NCBI RefSeq assembly: GCF_963668085.1
Contig: NZ_OY764059.1
Location: 682,001 to 746,000, forward strand
DNA from: an uncultured Ilyobacter sp.
Lineage (GTDB): Bacteria > Fusobacteriota > Fusobacteriia > Fusobacteriales > Fusobacteriaceae
Direction: 5' to 3'
DNA length: 64,000 nucleotides
A model generated the notes under the pieces. The model saw only the letters and a list, made by a program, of their open reading frames with translations, was not told the DNA's origin and ran no database searches. The position numbers and the translations under genes were made by a program. Positions 54,998 to 64,000 of this stretch are shown piece after piece (the first letter of the stretch is position 1; each line of letters starts with the position of its first letter).

Positions 54998-56607
54998 ATG
55001 AAGAAAATATTATTATTTTATATAATGATGTCGGCATTTTTATACGGAGAGTATTTAAGTACCAATGGGGAAGTCAGTTTTTTTATGACACAGAAATGCA
55101 AAGACTCCACAGCATAAAGGGGGATGTCTTTGACTCGCCCTCAATATCCCAGATAGAGATTGGAATTATGCTAGAAAAAGAGATCTACTTACTGAGGGAT
55201 CATGTTATCGATGTAAATCTCATTGAAGGAACTAGCATACTTGCCATCAAAAGCAGGATAGAGGATATAGATATAAATACCTATGTGTTTCCATCTTCTT
55301 ATGACAAGAAAAAAATATATCTTATAAATGAGTTTGTGAATCCGTCTGAGCAAAGGGAGATTCAAATCCTCTATAGACTGATTCCTTACAGGGATACGGG
55401 GGTAATAGGTTACCTTCCCTATAAAAATTATTACACTTACGGAAAGGCAAGGTTTAAGTCACTGAACAACGGATCTGGACTTTATATATCCAATGATGAA
55501 TACTTAGATGTTTTTAAATTTCGTAAGGTAAAGGATAAAGATGTAAAATATCAAGAGGACAAACTTTTTTTCGTCACTAAGATTGTTGATAAAAAGAAAA
55601 AAAGTTATGACATGGTAGCTTTTGATTTTTCAATTGACGATTGGCCAAATAAGGTTGTTTTAACTGCTGAAGCCCTGAAAGAAGAGTATTTGTCTTGGGG
55701 GGACTGGAACTGGGACTTTAAAAAATATCCAAAGGATATAGAGGTTCAGCTTTCTCACCTTAAGATGCTTATAACAGGTGAAAAAATACCTGCACTTGTG
55801 TATTATGGGAAAAGCAGAGAAGACTTGTCTACTAATCTTGACCTAGCCACAATACTTTCTATATATGGGAAATCAGAAGAAAGCAAGGACATCCTCCAAA
55901 GTTATAAATTCAAAAGGAAAAACACTGCCGAGGACGTGGCAGTTTTGCTTTCCCTTTTTAAAAGCTGGGAATTTTCAGAGGAACCCTTTGACAACTCCAA
56001 GTTTTTAACCAAGGTCTATCCCGTAATAATGAGGACTCTAAATGGGATAAATTCTGAGGGAAAGTTTAACAGTGAAAGCCAAGAGGTAAGAGTTTATTAT
56101 GACCTTATAGTTCTTATAGAGGAGCTTATAGTAAACTCCATAGATATAAAAAATCTTCCTGGAAATCTTCTCTTAGAAAAGTTAGACAAAGTAAAAAAAT
56201 ATGTGGAAATAAATTTCATGACTCCTGACGGGATAAAAGACAGCCCTAAATCTACAGAGGTCAATCCAAAAAATATAAAATTTGCCGAACTTTATCCTGA
56301 TAATTCCAAAAGAGTTTTTATTGAAGAAGAGTTTAAAAAATACTATGATAAAAGACTGGGATATCTAGTACTAGAAGGTGAGCCTTCAATGGACTTAGAA
56401 TATAATCTCAATTTTGCCCAGATTCTATATAACAACTCTTTTGAAAGAGAGGGAGAGTGGTTATACAGCAGAATAAGGGAATTGGTGGTAGAAAACAAGA
56501 ATTATCTGGCACCAGAGATGTATATCAGGGAGAAAAATATGGCAGGTATATACGGTGAACTTATATACTTATATCTGCTGACCAATTATTACAGGGGGAT
56601 AGAATGA
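54998..56607 (+). CDS. Exported protein of unknown family; frame changes at a T7 run
   Basis: Not recognised. An ATG at 54998 with AGGAGA upstream encodes a signal peptide (MKKILLFYIMMSAFLYG), but that frame stops at 55115. The long downstream frame (open to 56607) has no ribosome-binding site at its first ATG (55096). Joining the two with a -1 shift at the T7 run 55078-55084 gives a continuous 536-aa secreted protein. The run reads as U-UUU-UUU in the first frame, the canonical slippery heptamer. The body is charged and has a probable helical-repeat character in the second half. It overlaps scpB (ATGA). It could be programmed shifting, polymerase slippage, a real mutation or a base-calling error. 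Confidence 0.7.
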
Positions 56608-57137
56608 GTCTAAAATTATACTTAGAATCCATACTGCTTTTGTCTGGAGAGGAGCTTAAAATTTCGGAACTCTGTAAATTTTTTAAAAAAAGTCATCAAG
56701 AGATTGTTGAGATATTAAATGAGATAAAAAATGAAAGAAAAGACACCGGAATAAATGTGGAGATAAATACTGAAAATGTTTACCTGATAACTAATCCAGC
56801 CAGCGGAGAGATGATACACAAATTTTTTAACCAGGAATCAAAACCTAAAAAACTCTCTGGGGCAGCTCTAGAGACACTGTCTATAATAGCCTACAGGCAG
56901 CCGGTGACCAAAAGTGAGATTGAGGGGATAAGAGGTGTGTCTGCTGAGGGAGTTATTCAGAATTTAGAGGACAAGAAATTAATCAGAGTTTGCGGGAAAA
57001 AAGAAAGCGTAGGGAGACCAAATCTATATGAAGTCACAGGTAGATTTTTTAGCTATCTGAAGATAGATTCTATAGAGGAACTCCCAAATTATGATGAGGT
57101 GAAAAGGCACATTGAAAGAGAAAATGAGGATAAATAA
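56604..57137 (+). CDS. scpB: Segregation and condensation protein B
   Basis: Kleisin-associated winged-helix protein that works with Smc and ScpA in chromosome condensation. It has 177 aa, with the family block ALETLSIIAYRQPVTKSEIEGIRGV and the following GRPNLYEVTGRF. scpA is not adjacent. Its start overlaps the preceding gene (ATGA) and its end overlaps the pseudouridine synthase gene. Confidence 0.95.
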   Translation: MSLKLYLESILLLSGEELKISELCKFFKKSHQEIVEILNEIKNERKDTGINVEINTENVYLITNPASGEMIHKFFNQESKPKKLSGAALETLSIIAYRQPVTKSEIEGIRGVSAEGVIQNLEDKKLIRVCGKKESVGRPNLYEVTGRFFSYLKIDSIEELPNYDEVKRHIERENEDK

Positions 57138-57825
57138 ATATCTTTCTTCTATAGGGGTAGCATCGAGAAGAGAGATAGACAGGCTGGTAGAAAAGGGGTC
57201 TGTAAGAGTGAATAGTGCCATAGCAACTCCTGGGATGAAGGTGTCGGCATCAGATGTTATAGAAATAAACGGAAAAAAAATTCAGAAAAAAACCGAGAAA
57301 AAAGTATATTTTATGCTGAATAAACCTGCAGGAGTTATAAGTGCAGCCAAGGATGACAGAGGACGAAAAACTGTAGTGGACCTTATAAAATGTGAGGAGA
57401 GAATCTATCCTGTAGGAAGGTTAGATTTTGATACAGAGGGACTGATTCTTTTGACCAGTGATGGTGATTTTTTTAATAAAATAATGCATCCCAAATCAGA
57501 GGTATATAAAGAGTACCATGTAGATGTCATGGGAAAGGTAAATAAGCTTGAGATGGATAAGTTAAAAAGAGGGGTACGGCTAGAAGATGGAATGACTCTT
57601 CCTGCTAAGGTGGAAATTTTAGACTCTTCCCACGAAACTTCAAAACTGAGAATATCAATAAGGGAAGGAAGAAACCGTCAAATAAGAAGGATGTGCAAGG
57701 CAATCGGGCATCCTGTGATTCACCTGAAAAGAGAAAAAATAGGAGAATTGTCCTTGGGAAACCTTAAAAAAGGAGGATTCAGAGAGTTGTCCAAAAAAGA
57801 GGTTGAATATTTATACTCTCTGTAA
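57124..57825 (+). CDS. rRNA pseudouridine synthase, RsuA/RluB family
   Basis: Isomerises a uridine in 16S or 23S rRNA; 233 aa. N-terminal S4 domain (MRINKYLSSIGVASRREIDRL), catalytic motif GRLDFDTEGLILLTSDGD with the nucleophilic Asp, and the C-terminal EGRNRQIRRMCKAIGHPV. ATG 57124 is chosen because the S4 domain starts there; it overlaps the scpB end by 14 bp. The scpB neighbour is typical of rluB. Confidence 0.94.
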   Translation: MRINKYLSSIGVASRREIDRLVEKGSVRVNSAIATPGMKVSASDVIEINGKKIQKKTEKKVYFMLNKPAGVISAAKDDRGRKTVVDLIKCEERIYPVGRLDFDTEGLILLTSDGDFFNKIMHPKSEVYKEYHVDVMGKVNKLEMDKLKRGVRLEDGMTLPAKVEILDSSHETSKLRISIREGRNRQIRRMCKAIGHPVIHLKREKIGELSLGNLKKGGFRELSKKEVEYLYSL

Positions 57826-57830
57826 AAATT

Positions 57831-58459
57831 ATGAAGAAAAGAATTTTTCTAGTGGATTTTGACAGGACAATATCAGATAGAGATACAACAGATGCCATTT
57901 TAGAGAGGCACAATCCAGATTTACTGGTATCTACCCGTAAGATGTTTCGAAAGGGAGAAATTGATATAAAAAAGTATCTTCAAATTCTTGTGGAATCCCT
58001 TTCAATGACGGAAAAAGAGTTTGAAAAAGAGATCGCTGTGGGTATAGAAATAGATTCTTTTTTCAAAGATTTTTTTCAAAAAAATCCTGAGATCAGAATT
58101 GTAAGTGCCGGAACTTATCATAATGTAATGTCAAACCTGAAAAAGGCCGGTATTGAATTTCCCAAGGAACATATTTACTCAAATATGTTAAAATTCCAGG
58201 GGAAGATGAAAGGGTAGAGTTCCCTGATGCAGATTCCTTTGAGGGTATATGCAAAAAGAGAATAGTTGAAAAATATAAAAAGAAATATAAAGAAGTCGTA
58301 TTTATAGGGGATGGATCGTCAGACTATTATGGGGCTTCTGAGGCACACAGAGTTTTTGCCAAAAGAGGACTCAGATTAGAGGAATATTGTCTCACAAATA
58401 ATATTGAGTATACTTCATATGAAAGCTTTGAAGATATAATTAAAATTTATAATATATAG
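57831..58459 (+). pseudogene. HAD phosphatase gene split by a frameshift
   Basis: The first frame (57831-58217) gives HAD motif I VDFDRTISDRDT and motif II IRIVSAGTYHN, then stops after FQGKMKG. The rest continues in the -1 frame from about 58202: EDERVEFPDADSFEG, motif IV VFIGDGSSDYYGASEAHRVFAKRG, ending at 58459. One extra G in the GGGG run at 58199-58202 would restore a single 209-aa protein related to the MtnX/phosphoserine phosphatase-like HAD enzymes. The N-terminal part alone lacks motif IV and should be inactive. It may be a true mutation or a sequencing error. Confidence 0.8.
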
Positions 58460-58469
58460 GAGGATAAGA

Positions 58470-58760
58470 ATGTCTTTAACAAGAGAAGAAGTTTTGAAAG
58501 TGGCTAAACTTGCCAGACTTGAATTTAAAGATGAGGAGATACAGAAATTTCAGATACAATTAAACGACATATTAGGATATATAGATATCTTAGACGAGGT
58601 AGACACAGATGGGATAGAACCTCTGATTCAGGTAAATGAAGGAATAGGCAAACTGAGAGAGGACGAGATAAAAAAATCCTTTACTGTAGAAGAAGCACTA
58701 AAAAATGCTCCTCAGTCAGAAGCTGATACTATAATAGTTCCAAAAGTTGTAGGAGAATAA
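58470..58760 (+). CDS. gatC: Asp/Glu-tRNA amidotransferase subunit C
   Basis: Small subunit (96 aa) that stabilises GatA-GatB. Family pattern LTREEVLKVAKLARLEF, LNDILGYIDILDEVDTDG and LREDE. First of gatC-gatA-gatB; GGAGG at 58459-58463. The complex makes Gln-tRNA-Gln and/or Asn-tRNA-Asn indirectly. Confidence 0.96.
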   Translation: MSLTREEVLKVAKLARLEFKDEEIQKFQIQLNDILGYIDILDEVDTDGIEPLIQVNEGIGKLREDEIKKSFTVEEALKNAPQSEADTIIVPKVVGE

Positions 58761-58846
58761 TTTTTAAAAGTCTGTTTTCAGTGAAAAATATTCTCTATTT
58801 TTTGTAAATAGATAGATTGTAAATAAAAGAGGAGGAAAAATATCTT

Positions 58847-60304
58847 ATGGATAGATTTTATAAGCTTACTGCCTTTGAAATAAAGGAAAAAATCTCCGCA
58901 GGTGAGATAAAGGCAGTAGATGTAATAGCTGATATTTTTGACAGGATAGAAAAAACTGAAAGTAAAATAGACAGCTTTGTTTCCCTGAGAAAAGAGGGAG
59001 CCCTTGAAGATGCTAAAAAGATAGATGAAAAAGTAGCTAAGGGAGAAGCCCTTGGTGCCCTTGTAGGTGTACCGGTGGCCTTAAAGGACAACATGGTGTC
59101 CTATGATGAACCTTCGTCATCTTGTTCGAAGATTTTAGATGGATATATAGGGGTGTATGATGCCACTGTAGTAAAAAAGATAAAGGAATCTGATGCAATT
59201 ATAATCGGTAAAACAAACATGGACCAGTTTGCAATGGGATCATCTACAGTGACTTCCTGTTATAAAAAAACTAAAAACCCTTGGGATCTTGAAAGGGTTC
59301 CAGGAGGAAGCAGCGGAGGTTCGGCAAGTGCTGTAGCGGCACAGCAGTCAATAATAACTCTTGGTTCAGATACAGGAGGGAGTATAAGACAACCAGCTTC
59401 ATTTTGCGGTGTAGTAGGATTAAAACCTACTTACGGAAGGGTTTCTAGATACGGGCTTATGGCCTTTGCATCCTCTCTTGACCAGATTGGACCATTTACT
59501 AAAACGGTAAAGGACGCGGCTCTCTGTATGAATGTAATATCAGGATCAGACGATTATGATTCTACAGTTCAGGATATAGAGGTCCCTGATTATACAACTT
59601 TTCTTACGGGAGATGTAAAGGGAATGAAAATAGGAGTTCCTAAGGAATATTTTGTAGAGGGAATGAAACCCGAGGTAGAAAAGGCTGTAAGAGATGCTAT
59701 AGAAAAATTTAAAGAGATGGGTGCTGAGATTGTGGATATATCCTTACCTCACACAAAGTATGGGGTATCGGCTTATTATATAATAGCTCCAGCAGAGGCA
59801 AGTTCAAATCTTGCCAGGTTTGACGGGGTCAGATACGGACACAGAAGTGAAAACTACAAGGGCGTAGAAGACCTTTATGTAAAGTCGAGAAGCGAAGGTT
59901 TCGGAGACGAAGTAAAAAGAAGAATAATGATGGGAACTTATGTGCTGAGTGCAGGTTTTTATGATGCATACTATAAAAAAGCACAAAAAGTGAGAAGACT
60001 CATGAAAGAAGATTTTGACAGGGCCTTTGAAAATGTAGATATAATACTGACTCCTACATCTCCAAGTGCCGCCTTTAGGTTAGATGATGAGAAGACTCCT
60101 CTTGAGATGTACCTAGAAGATGTATTTACAATTCCACTGAATATGGCTGGACTTCCAGGTATCGCTGTGCCTTCAGAAGTAGTGAACGGTCTTCCTGTAG
60201 GGATACAGTTGGTGGGAAAACCATTTGGTGAAGGAGATATTTTAAAAGCTGCAGATGCCTTTGAGAAGGCAAGAGGAGAATGGGAATTTCCAGAGTTTGA
60301 ATAA
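58847..60304 (+). CDS. gatA: Asp/Glu-tRNA amidotransferase subunit A
   Basis: Amidase subunit releasing ammonia from glutamine or asparagine, 485 aa. The Ser-cisSer-Lys triad lies in VPVALKDNM (Lys), PGGSSGGSASAVAA and GSDTGGSIRQPASFCG (cis-Ser and catalytic Ser). GAGGAGG precedes the ATG. Confidence 0.97.
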   Translation: MDRFYKLTAFEIKEKISAGEIKAVDVIADIFDRIEKTESKIDSFVSLRKEGALEDAKKIDEKVAKGEALGALVGVPVALKDNMVSYDEPSSSCSKILDGYIGVYDATVVKKIKESDAIIIGKTNMDQFAMGSSTVTSCYKKTKNPWDLERVPGGSSGGSASAVAAQQSIITLGSDTGGSIRQPASFCGVVGLKPTYGRVSRYGLMAFASSLDQIGPFTKTVKDAALCMNVISGSDDYDSTVQDIEVPDYTTFLTGDVKGMKIGVPKEYFVEGMKPEVEKAVRDAIEKFKEMGAEIVDISLPHTKYGVSAYYIIAPAEASSNLARFDGVRYGHRSENYKGVEDLYVKSRSEGFGDEVKRRIMMGTYVLSAGFYDAYYKKAQKVRRLMKEDFDRAFENVDIILTPTSPSAAFRLDDEKTPLEMYLEDVFTIPLNMAGLPGIAVPSEVVNGLPVGIQLVGKPFGEGDILKAADAFEKARGEWEFPEFE

Positions 60305-60335
60305 TTACAAAAGAGGAATGGAGGTTTAAATATAC

Positions 60336-61778
60336 ATGGCTAGAGAATGGGAATCGGTAATTGGACTGGAAGTTCATTTGCAGTTGAAAACAGGGACTAA
60401 GGTATGGTGCGGTTGTAGTGCAGACTATGATGATTCGGCACCGAATACTCATACATGCCCTATCTGCCTCGGACATCCAGGAGCACTTCCAAAACTAAAT
60501 AGAAAAGTTGCAGAATACGGAGTCAAGGCAGCACTTGCACTTAATTGTAGAATAAATAATGAAAGCAGATTTGATAGAAAAAACTATTTTTATCCTGACC
60601 TTACCAAGGGATATCAGATAACTCAGTTTGATGTTCCTTACGCAGAGGAAGGATACATAGATGTAAAACTGAATTCTGGAAAAGAGAGCAGAATAGGTAT
60701 TACCAGAATACAGATAGAAGAGGACACCGGTAAATCAATACATGCAGGAGAAGAATCCTTTATAAACTATAACAGAGCCTCTATACCGCTCATCGAGATC
60801 ATATCAGATCCAGATATAAGAAGCTCGGAAGAGGCCTATGAATACCTAAACCTCCTCAAAACATCCATAAAATACACTGGAATAAGTGATGTATCAATGG
60901 AATTAGGGTCCTTGAGATGTGATGCCAATATATCTGTAAGACCAAAGGGAGAGGAAAAATACGGTACAAGGGTAGAGGTGAAAAATCTGAATTCCTTTAA
61001 GGCAGTGGCAAGAGCCATAGACTATGAGATAGGAAGGCAGATAGATGTAATTGAAAACGGAGGAATAATCCATCAGGAGACCAGACTTTGGGATGATGAG
61101 TCTCAGGTGACAAGATTAATGAGAAGCAAAGAGGAAGCAATGGACTACAGATACTTTCCAGAACCTGATTTAGGTGTACTCTATATATCTGATGAACTTG
61201 TAGAGAAAATCAAAGAGGAGATGCCGGAATCCAAAATAGATAAGGTCAAAAGATTTATAAGCGAGTATGGTCTTTCTGAATATGATTCAAACATACTCTG
61301 TGATGAGATAGAGCTTGGAGACTATTTTGAAACTGCTGCAAAAATATCAGGAAATCCAAAGACAACTGCTAACTGGATAATTACAGAAGTCTTGAGAGTT
61401 CTTAAGGACAGCCAAAAACCTATAGAAGAGTTTGAAATTACTCCAGAGCATTTGGGAGAGATAGTAAAACTAATAGGCAGCGGAGCTATTTCAGGAAAAA
61501 TTGCCAAAAAAGTTTTTGAAATAAAGCTCACAGATGAGAGGGCACCAGAAGAGATCGTAAAGGCTGAAGGGCTTGCACAGGTTGCTGACGAAGGAGCCAT
61601 CGAAAGTATGGTAGACGAGGTTCTTGCAAATAATGCAAAGCTTGTAGAAGACTATCATAATGCAGATGAGGGTAGAAAACCTAGAGTTCTAAAAGGTCTT
61701 ATAGGACAGGTTATGAAGGCATCTAGGGGTAAGGCAAATCCTCAGATGGTAACAGATTTACTGACAAAGAAATTATAA
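60336..61778 (+). CDS. gatB: Asp/Glu-tRNA amidotransferase subunit B
   Basis: Kinase/amidotransferase subunit that activates misacylated tRNA, 480 aa. N-terminal VIGLEVHLQLKT, the zinc-type cysteines (CGCS...CPICLG), ALNCRINNESRFDRKNYFYPDLTKGYQITQ-region blocks and the C-terminal YqeY-like helical domain with GLIGQVMKASRGKANP. Last of gatCAB, closed by a terminator. Confidence 0.97.
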   Translation: MAREWESVIGLEVHLQLKTGTKVWCGCSADYDDSAPNTHTCPICLGHPGALPKLNRKVAEYGVKAALALNCRINNESRFDRKNYFYPDLTKGYQITQFDVPYAEEGYIDVKLNSGKESRIGITRIQIEEDTGKSIHAGEESFINYNRASIPLIEIISDPDIRSSEEAYEYLNLLKTSIKYTGISDVSMELGSLRCDANISVRPKGEEKYGTRVEVKNLNSFKAVARAIDYEIGRQIDVIENGGIIHQETRLWDDESQVTRLMRSKEEAMDYRYFPEPDLGVLYISDELVEKIKEEMPESKIDKVKRFISEYGLSEYDSNILCDEIELGDYFETAAKISGNPKTTANWIITEVLRVLKDSQKPIEEFEITPEHLGEIVKLIGSGAISGKIAKKVFEIKLTDERAPEEIVKAEGLAQVADEGAIESMVDEVLANNAKLVEDYHNADEGRKPRVLKGLIGQVMKASRGKANPQMVTDLLTKKL

Positions 61779-61784
61779 TAAGTA

Positions 61785-61812
61785 AAAAAGGATTCCTTAA
61801 GGAATCCTTTTT
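61785..61812. terminator. Bidirectional terminator gatB / DUF2147 gene
   Basis: A 12-bp perfect stem AAAAAGGATTCC / GGAATCCTTTTT with loop TTAA lies between convergent genes. Confidence 0.92.
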
Positions 61813-61835
61813 CTTTAGGGTTTGTATTTAAAATT

Positions 61836-62309
61836 TTAATTTATCTGGGGCAGACTGTATTTGTCAGGGTAAATTACACGGGTACATTTTTGGGAGTATC
61901 CGACAATTCCCCAGGGATCGAGAGAACCCCTTAGTTTTAGAATATTGTCTTCAATCAACTCAGCCTTGCCGTAGTATTTTTTCCCGTTCCAGGAGTCATA
62001 TACCCATCCATCTTTTAACACATTACTCTTTTCAGGGTCTCGTTGCATATCGCCTACTACTTTTAGGCCCATGACTTTTCTCCTTCTAAGGAGGGGGTCT
62101 GGATTTTTTCTGTCTACCTGAATCTCACCTTCCATGGAGTCTCCTTCAGGGTATAGGGGGTCTTTTAGCCAGACCACATGTCCTGTGAAAACTTTATTTT
62201 TCTCGGTTATAAGTATTATTGTCTTTCCTGATGGGATGAGCCAGTAGCCTTCAAAGGACTTTCCCATTATATTTACTGATAAGATAATAAAAATTAAGAG
62301 TTTTTTCAC
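61836..62309 (-). CDS. DUF2147-type exported protein
   Basis: 157 aa with a signal peptide (KKLLIFIILSVNIMG), function unknown. It fits the DUF2147 family: FEGYWLIPSGKTIILI near the start, a DPLLRRRKVMGLKVVGDM segment, WNGKKYYGKAEL and LKLRGSLDPWGIVGYSQKC with the family's late Cys. The start codon is GTG with AAAGGCGG upstream. It is probably periplasmic. It lies 68 bp after the rubredoxin gene and may share its transcript. Confidence 0.82.
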   Translation of the reverse strand: MKKLLIFIILSVNIMGKSFEGYWLIPSGKTIILITEKNKVFTGHVVWLKDPLYPEGDSMEGEIQVDRKNPDPLLRRRKVMGLKVVGDMQRDPEKSNVLKDGWVYDSWNGKKYYGKAELIEDNILKLRGSLDPWGIVGYSQKCTRVIYPDKYSLPQIN

Positions 62310-62377
62310 AAAAGCCGCCTTTTATTTTTTGCTGGATTTAATTATTGATTTTAAACAGTGTTACTTATCTGCTTGTT

Positions 62378-62539
62378 TTAATCAATTTTTTTAAATATTT
62401 TCTTACTCAGACCACAGGTTGGACAAGTCCAGTTATCGTCAAGTTGTTCAAAGGGCATATTCATTTTATTTCCATTGTCATATTCTATATAAACATAGAC
62501 ATATCCACAATGGGTGCATTGATATTTTTCCGTTTTCAT
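62378..62539 (-). CDS. Rubredoxin
   Basis: A 53-aa one-iron electron carrier. The two metal-binding knuckles are QCTHCGYVY (Cys8, Cys11) and WTCPTCG (Cys39, Cys42), with FEQLDDNW between them as in rubredoxins. The usual GIxPGT loop is missing, and the middle is DNGNKMNMP. The start is supported by GGGAGGTATAGG seven bases upstream. Rubredoxins serve oxygen and superoxide detoxification and other redox steps in anaerobes. No reductase partner is adjacent. Confidence 0.9.
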   Translation of the reverse strand: MKTEKYQCTHCGYVYVYIEYDNGNKMNMPFEQLDDNWTCPTCGLSKKIFKKID

Positions 62540-62747
62540 ATCCTATACCTCCCTGTATTTTTATATTTGTACATAAATCATATGTGAAATCCTGCTTCTA
62601 AAAGTTATTTGACTTAAAAATATAATTAATTTTATCAGATATTTTTGAAATTGGATATAACTCAGAGGGAAAATTCTCTTTTTTTTTATTTCTAAAAACG
62701 GTATACTGTTTGAAAATAAAATTATTTTCAGACCAAGGAGGGAAAAG

Positions 62748-64000
62748 ATGAAAAAAATCACCGAAAGATTTTTTAAATATATAAAAATTGATACCAAATC
62801 AGATGAGAGCAGGCTGACGTGTCCTAGCACCGAGAGTCAGATGGGATTTGCAAAGCTAATGGTAGAGGAACTAAAGGCTATAGGAATGGATAGAGTATCC
62901 CTAGACTACAATGGCTATGTAACTGCAATTCTACCTTCAAATACAGACAAAGATATACCGGTAATAGGGTTCATAGCTCATATGGATACTGCCCCCTCTT
63001 TTTCTGGTAAAAATATAAATCCAAGAATTGTCGAAAACTATGACGGGGAAGATATTGTTTTAAACAGTCAGGAGAATATAATAATGTCTCCTAGGGATTT
63101 TCCTGAACTAAAAAATTACCTGGGACAGGATATCATAGTCACAGACGGAACCACTCTTCTAGGGGCAGACGATAAGGCAGGGATAACTGAGATAATAACG
63201 GCTATGGAGCATCTTATAAAGAATCCTGATATAAAGCACGGTGAGATAAAAGTGGGATTCACACCTGATGAGGAGATTGGAAAGGGAGCTAATTTATTTG
63301 ACGTTAAAAAATTTGGAGCTGATTATGCCTATACAATCGACGGAGGTGAAATAGGAGAGCTAGAATATGAAAATTTTAATGCAGCATCAGCAAGGATAAA
63401 AATAAATGGAAGAAATATCCATCCTGGAACCTCGAAAAATAAGATGATAAATTCACTTCTTCTGGGGATGGAGCTAAATTCTATGCTTCCTGTAAGTGAA
63501 AGACCTGAATATACTGAAAACTACGAAGGGTTCTTTCTTCTATGTGACATGAAGGGAGATGTTGAAACCACTGACATGAACTATATCATAAGAGATCATC
63601 AAAAGAAAAAATTTGATGAGAAAAAAAACCTTATGAAAAATTCAGTTGATTTTCTAAATAAAAAATATGGAGCTGGAATTTTTGAGCTGGAAATAAAAGA
63701 CAGTTATTATAATATGAAGGAAAAGGTAGAGCCTGTGATAGAAATAGTGGATATTGTAAAAAAATCCATGGAGGATATAGGGATAAACCCAATAGTGAAG
63801 CCTATAAGAGGAGGAACTGACGGAGCCAGACTTTCTTATATGGGCCTTCCATGCCCAAATATATTCACAGGGGGACATAATTTTCACGGGAAGTTTGAAT
63901 ATATCCCGGTGCAGTCAATGGAAAAATCTGTGGAACTTATAGTTAAAATATGTCAAAATTATGCAGAAAATGAATTTATAATAGATAAAAAAGACAATTT
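62748..64000 (+). CDS. pepT: Tripeptidase T (3' end cut by window edge)
   Basis: Zinc aminopeptidase that removes the N-terminal residue of tripeptides; M20 family. 417 codons are visible without a stop, at about the full family length, so only a few residues are missing. Motifs: FIAHMDTAP (metal His and Asp), TTLLGADDKAG (metal Asp), FTPDEEIGKG (catalytic Glu), TIDGGEIGELEYENFNAA, INGRNIHPGTSKNK, and RGGTDGARLSYMGLP with GGHNFHGKFE near the end. The ATG follows AAGGAGGG. It fits an amino-acid and peptide fermenting organism. Confidence 0.95.
   Translation, partial: MKKITERFFKYIKIDTKSDESRLTCPSTESQMGFAKLMVEELKAIGMDRVSLDYNGYVTAILPSNTDKDIPVIGFIAHMDTAPSFSGKNINPRIVENYDGEDIVLNSQENIIMSPRDFPELKNYLGQDIIVTDGTTLLGADDKAGITEIITAMEHLIKNPDIKHGEIKVGFTPDEEIGKGANLFDVKKFGADYAYTIDGGEIGELEYENFNAASARIKINGRNIHPGTSKNKMINSLLLGMELNSMLPVSERPEYTENYEGFFLLCDMKGDVETTDMNYIIRDHQKKKFDEKKNLMKNSVDFLNKKYGAGIFELEIKDSYYNMKEKVEPVIEIVDIVKKSMEDIGINPIVKPIRGGTDGARLSYMGLPCPNIFTGGHNFHGKFEYIPVQSMEKSVELIVKICQNYAENEFIIDKKDN

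Noticed and set aside
62345..62601. Two overlapping plus-strand ORFs of 80 and 60 aa
   Set aside because: They are complements of the rubredoxin gene, which has conserved CxxC motifs and a good ribosome-binding site.
1..64000. CRISPR arrays, tRNA and rRNA genes
   Set aside because: Looked for by eye on both strands. No regularly spaced repeats and no cloverleaf or rRNA signatures were recognised.

Overview
AT-rich, anaerobic, Gram-negative-type DNA, most like a member of the Fusobacteriota (Ilyobacter / Propionigenium / Fusobacterium varium type). This placement is inference from gene content and was not checked by any search. The supporting signs are a pyruvate:ferredoxin oxidoreductase, a complete B12-dependent methylaspartate route for glutamate fermentation, citrate/citramalate-lyase genes, an LPS heptose gene (gmhA), RseC, and Firmicute-like gene orders (rimP-nusA-ylxR/Q-infB-rbfA and tig-clpP-clpX-lon-engB). 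There are no rRNA or tRNA genes and no CRISPR array.

Layout. 1-5.3 kb: end of acetate kinase, then nifJ behind tandem promoters. 5.6-8.8 kb: an insertion sequence with a 7-bp target duplication, sitting in the leader of the first of two tandem osmolyte-type binding lipoproteins. 8.9-14 kb: pterin dehydratase, the lyase-activation genes citC-citX-citG (minus strand), and a divergent BTAD/AAA regulator with an overlapping 19-aa leader ORF. 14-17 kb: glutamate/dicarboxylate symporter, exported MsrA, and a repeat-rich gap. 17-24.8 kb: glmS-glmL-glmE-mal-citD-citE-citF. 24.8-32.1 kb (all minus): HAD phosphatase, pabA-pabB-pabC, a 2-hydroxyacid dehydrogenase, a TIM-barrel epimerase and serA. 33.4-46.6 kb: translation, transcription and proteostasis genes. 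46.6-49.5 kb: valS behind what reads as a leader-peptide attenuator. 50-62 kb: a LysR regulator, gmhA, rseC, maf, mreB, a frameshifted exported protein, scpB, an rRNA pseudouridine synthase, a broken HAD gene and gatCAB. 62-64 kb: DUF2147 protein, a 53-aa rubredoxin and the start of pepT.

How the genes work together. Glutamate mutase (GlmS/GlmE, reactivated by GlmL) and methylaspartate ammonia-lyase turn glutamate into mesaconate. After hydration, by an enzyme not in this window, CitDEF can cleave citramalate to acetate and pyruvate. CitC, CitX and CitG make, load and acetylate the lyase's acyl-carrier cofactor. Pyruvate then goes through NifJ, and acetate kinase yields ATP. The symporter at 14 kb could import glutamate. 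The most notable regulatory signal is upstream of valS: a 15-aa ORF with four Val codons in a run of five, mutually exclusive 1:2 and 2:3 pairings, and an intrinsic terminator.
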